A DNA stretch of 64,000 bases, taken from Mesorhizobium sp. (GTDB lineage: Bacteria > Pseudomonadota > Alphaproteobacteria > Rhizobiales > Rhizobiaceae). Below the pieces are notes generated by a model. The model was not told the DNA's origin, did no database searches, and worked only from the letters and a program-made list of their open reading frames with translations. Where the stretch lies: NCBI GenBank assembly GCA_004020645.1, contig SAQL01000019.1, positions 34,976 through 98,975 of the forward strand. The letters are read 5' to 3'. The translations under genes were made by a program, and so were the position numbers. This document shows, one piece after another, positions 62,018 through 64,000 of the stretch (positions are counted from its first letter, which is position 1; each line of letters opens with the position of its first letter).

Positions 62018-62329
62018 ATGATGAAGAAAATTCTTTCGGCAACCGCACTCAGCATCGCCCTTGCCACTTCGGCGATGGCGCAATCAGATGGTACCGGTTC
62101 CGGCACCAGCGATCCGGGAGCGGCCACCGGGACAGGCACTGGGACAAGCACTGGCACCATGGCTCCCGGCACCGATAATGCAACTCCTGCCGATCCAAAC
62201 GTAACCGGTTCAACAACGACAGACGCCGACGGTATGGGCGACCGGTGTAAGGAAACGGCAGGGGTCGACGCGGATGCAAACGCCGCCAGTGGCACTGCAA
62301 CGTCGGACATGGAGAATTGCCCCAAGTGA
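62018..62329 (+). CDS. Small secreted Gly/Thr-rich protein
   Basis: A 103-residue protein with a signal peptide (KKILSATALSIALATSAMA, cleavage at about 21) and a low-complexity mature part rich in Gly, Thr, Ser, Asp and Ala (TGTGTGTSTGT), ending in DMENCPK; two Cys remain (DRCKET and NCPK) and could form a disulfide. GGAG lies upstream of paired ATG codons at 62018 and 62021. No family recognised. Periplasmic or surface location is likely. Confidence 0.6.
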   Translation: MMKKILSATALSIALATSAMAQSDGTGSGTSDPGAATGTGTGTSTGTMAPGTDNATPADPNVTGSTTTDADGMGDRCKETAGVDADANAASGTATSDMENCPK

Positions 62330-62391
62330 CGGAGCTAGCTTGTTGAAGACGCTGTGGAACTCGGTTTGCGCATGAATGGCCGCGCCACTTC

Positions 62392-63609
62392 TCAGACAAA
62401 GCCGGGAACCGGCTTTGTCTTGCCACTTAGTTGCGCGCCCAATGTCAGAGCCTGCGGGAAATTCCGGACAATTGCCGCCATCAAGCTGGCGCTACCGGGA
62501 CGAAGAGCAATGCCGGCAATCGCTGCAGCGGCGTGGACCCGCGTCGAAAACAGTGCTTTCCAGGCCGCCTCATAGCGTCTGCCGGCAGCCTGCAGCCCTG
62601 CGCTGCCGCTTGGCGCGGATGCGAGTTCCGAAGCCAGCAGCCAGCCGGACTGAAGCGCCATCGAGATGCCCTCGGCGATGATAGGATGAGACTCTCCGGC
62701 TGCATTGCCGACGCGGAAGATATCCCGTTCGTAGCAGGAGCGAATTCCCGGCCGGATCGGACCTGCGGCAAGCCACGGACCGTCGGCGTGAGCTGACTCC
62801 AGGGCATCCCTGACACCCCGGCACGATTCCATCAGATGACGGGAGACCGCATCGGCAGCCGACAAATGGCTCTGGTGGTTGGGTTGTTTGCGCAACCGTG
62901 CGAGCATATCGCGCCGAATGCAGCACGAGATAGACAGCCGGCCATGATCCGCCAAGACCATGCCGCCATAACCGCCGGGAAACACCAGCAGGGGCATCAA
63001 ATCAGGCGCCAGGGACGATCCGGTGAAATGCGCCTTGAAGCCGAGCAGGTCCGAAGGGCGGTTGGTCTTCCCGATCTGGCTGGGCAGCGGTCCTGGTTCC
63101 CAGGAGCCGTGTGCGGCGACAATCACCGGCGCACGCAGCATCGTCGTTTCGTTTCCGGCTTGAATTCGCACCATTTGCATATCGCCATCCCGATCGATGG
63201 CGACGGCTCGACAAGGCTGAAAGATTTCGACGCCCGCCGATCGCGCCGCCTGCAAAAGCAGACAGTCGAGAATGTCCCGGCCAAGCGCCCGGCCGAAACC
63301 ATCTTTTTTCTCGCAGGGCCCGTCTTTTGTTGGAGGCATTGGCGCCTCGGCGCAGGTCTCGCCGGAAAAGAAGCCGACACGGCGGATTTCGGGGCCGGCG
63401 TTGGCACGCCATGCTTCGCCGATCTCCAGCTGCTCCAGAAGCGCAAGATTGCTTGCCGATATGTACTCGCCGCAGACCTTGCGGCGCGGGAACACGCTCT
63501 TTTCCACAATAGCCACCGCCCATCCGCGCCGGGCCAGCGTCAGCGCGACGGATGTGCCCGCCGGGCCGGCGCCTGTGATGATCGCGTCATGGGTCGACAA
63601 TCGCGTCAT
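62392..63609 (-). CDS. FAD-dependent oxidoreductase, geranylgeranyl-reductase type
   Basis: A 405-residue flavoprotein with AIITGAGPAGTSVALTLARRG (9-29) binding FAD, the conserved FPRRKVCGEYIS and the GNAAGESHPIIAEGISMAL C-terminal FAD motif. This arrangement is that of the geranylgeranyl/digeranylgeranyl reductase and phenol hydroxylase-like group. It begins in an ATGA overlap with the upstream methyltransferase gene. In rhizobia this pair often follows a type III polyketide synthase; that gene would lie beyond the window. Confidence 0.82.
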   Translation of the reverse strand: MTRLSTHDAIITGAGPAGTSVALTLARRGWAVAIVEKSVFPRRKVCGEYISASNLALLEQLEIGEAWRANAGPEIRRVGFFSGETCAEAPMPPTKDGPCEKKDGFGRALGRDILDCLLLQAARSAGVEIFQPCRAVAIDRDGDMQMVRIQAGNETTMLRAPVIVAAHGSWEPGPLPSQIGKTNRPSDLLGFKAHFTGSSLAPDLMPLLVFPGGYGGMVLADHGRLSISCCIRRDMLARLRKQPNHQSHLSAADAVSRHLMESCRGVRDALESAHADGPWLAAGPIRPGIRSCYERDIFRVGNAAGESHPIIAEGISMALQSGWLLASELASAPSGSAGLQAAGRRYEAAWKALFSTRVHAAAAIAGIALRPGSASLMAAIVRNFPQALTLGAQLSGKTKPVPGFV

Positions 63610-64000
63610 AGGTCATGACCGCTGCTGGCGCCGACGAAAATGTGGGAAAAAAGGCCGGCGCGCCGTTCCTCGACCGGTTTGCCGTTTGCTGCGAGCCAAA
63701 GACCGGAAAGCTCGTTGCCGCGAAAGCCGGCACGCACGCTTTGAGCCGCGTCGTTTCGTGTGACGTCATTGGCGCCGATTGCCGGCAGAAGGCGGGTCGC
63801 GGTCAATGCCAGTTTGGTCCGCAACGGCTCTGTCGCCAACAGCAGCGGGGCCTTCGGCGCCATCAGCGAAAACAGGCGCACGAGCTCGGTATCGTCGAAA
63901 TGATGCAGAAACAGATTGACGGTGATCGCGTCGAACCGCGTGCCCTCATTCTTTCTTGCCCAGTCGAAGACATCGGCGGTGACGCCTTCGACCGTCCATC
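63606..64000 (-). CDS. Methyltransferase, C-terminal part (start outside window)
   Basis: About 130 residues of the 3' end are visible, beginning WTVEGVTADVFDW. FDAITVNLFLHHFDD is the late part of a class I SAM-dependent methyltransferase fold, followed by a helical tail. The stop overlaps the FAD reductase start. Substrate and exact family cannot be set without the missing N-terminus. Confidence 0.7.
   Translation of the reverse strand, partial: WTVEGVTADVFDWARKNEGTRFDAITVNLFLHHFDDTELVRLFSLMAPKAPLLLATEPLRTKLALTATRLLPAIGANDVTRNDAAQSVRAGFRGNELSGLWLAANGKPVEERRAGLFSHIFVGASSGHDL

Noticed and set aside
1..64000. tRNA, rRNA, insertion sequences, prophage or symbiosis genes
   Set aside because: None seen on either strand; the only mobile-element traces are the short dead fragments at 13426-13692.

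Overview
The window reads as a high-GC chromosomal segment of an alphaproteobacterium of the order Hyphomicrobiales, most like Mesorhizobium. The supporting signs are a dctA/dctBD cluster with a sigma-54 promoter, a ThuA/ThuB pair, a DUF982 protein, a DUF2778 L,D-transpeptidase, two large palindromic intergenic elements of the kind scattered through rhizobial genomes, and many ATGA/TGATG stop-start overlaps. I saw no rRNA, tRNA, CRISPR array, intact insertion sequence or nodulation/nitrogen-fixation gene.

Layout. 1-2049 is the 3' part of a large autotransporter with near-identical 261-bp repeats. 2.1-9.3 kb holds small conserved genes, a methyltransferase, a DCC-family protein behind a tiny membrane protein, an HxlR regulator divergent from an imine-reductase-like dehydrogenase plus a GFA protein, and an FtsH protease. 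9.3-25.1 kb is a surface-polysaccharide island. It contains O-methyl and pyruvyl decoration genes, five glycosyltransferase-type genes (one fused to a methyltransferase), a polysaccharide deacetylase, a Wzm/Wzt ABC exporter, and UDP-xylose/UDP-galactose synthesis (uxs-galE). Its left part carries dead fragments of a glycosyltransferase, asparagine synthetase, tyrosine recombinase and DNA methylase, so it looks like a repeatedly remodelled, horizontally influenced locus.

25.5-35.3 kb holds an MFS carrier, a VOC protein, and then a cassette bounded by two palindromic elements (amidinohydrolase, M20 amidohydrolase, divergent LysR). A spermidine/putrescine-type ABC importer follows. Together they suggest uptake and hydrolysis of an unidentified guanidino or N-acyl amino compound. 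35.5-45.1 kb holds DUF982, a glycosyltransferase, dctA with its regulators dctB-dctD, and a roughly 20-repeat TPR lipoprotein split by a 2-nt frameshift.

45.2-52.7 kb holds a divergent BKACE-like protein, a quinone-reductase/LysR pair, and an Lrp/AsnC regulator followed by a saccharopine-dehydrogenase-like enzyme and a complete polar amino acid ABC importer, apparently one catabolic unit for an unknown amino acid. 52.8-64 kb holds a quinone oxidoreductase divergent from a TetR-hydrolase pair across a perfect 17-bp-arm palindrome, thuA-thuB, an L,D-transpeptidase with a low-complexity linker, a berberine-bridge-type FAD oxidase, small conserved proteins, and the end of a methyltransferase / FAD-reductase operon cut by the window edge. 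All functional statements come from motifs and family knowledge; no database search was run.
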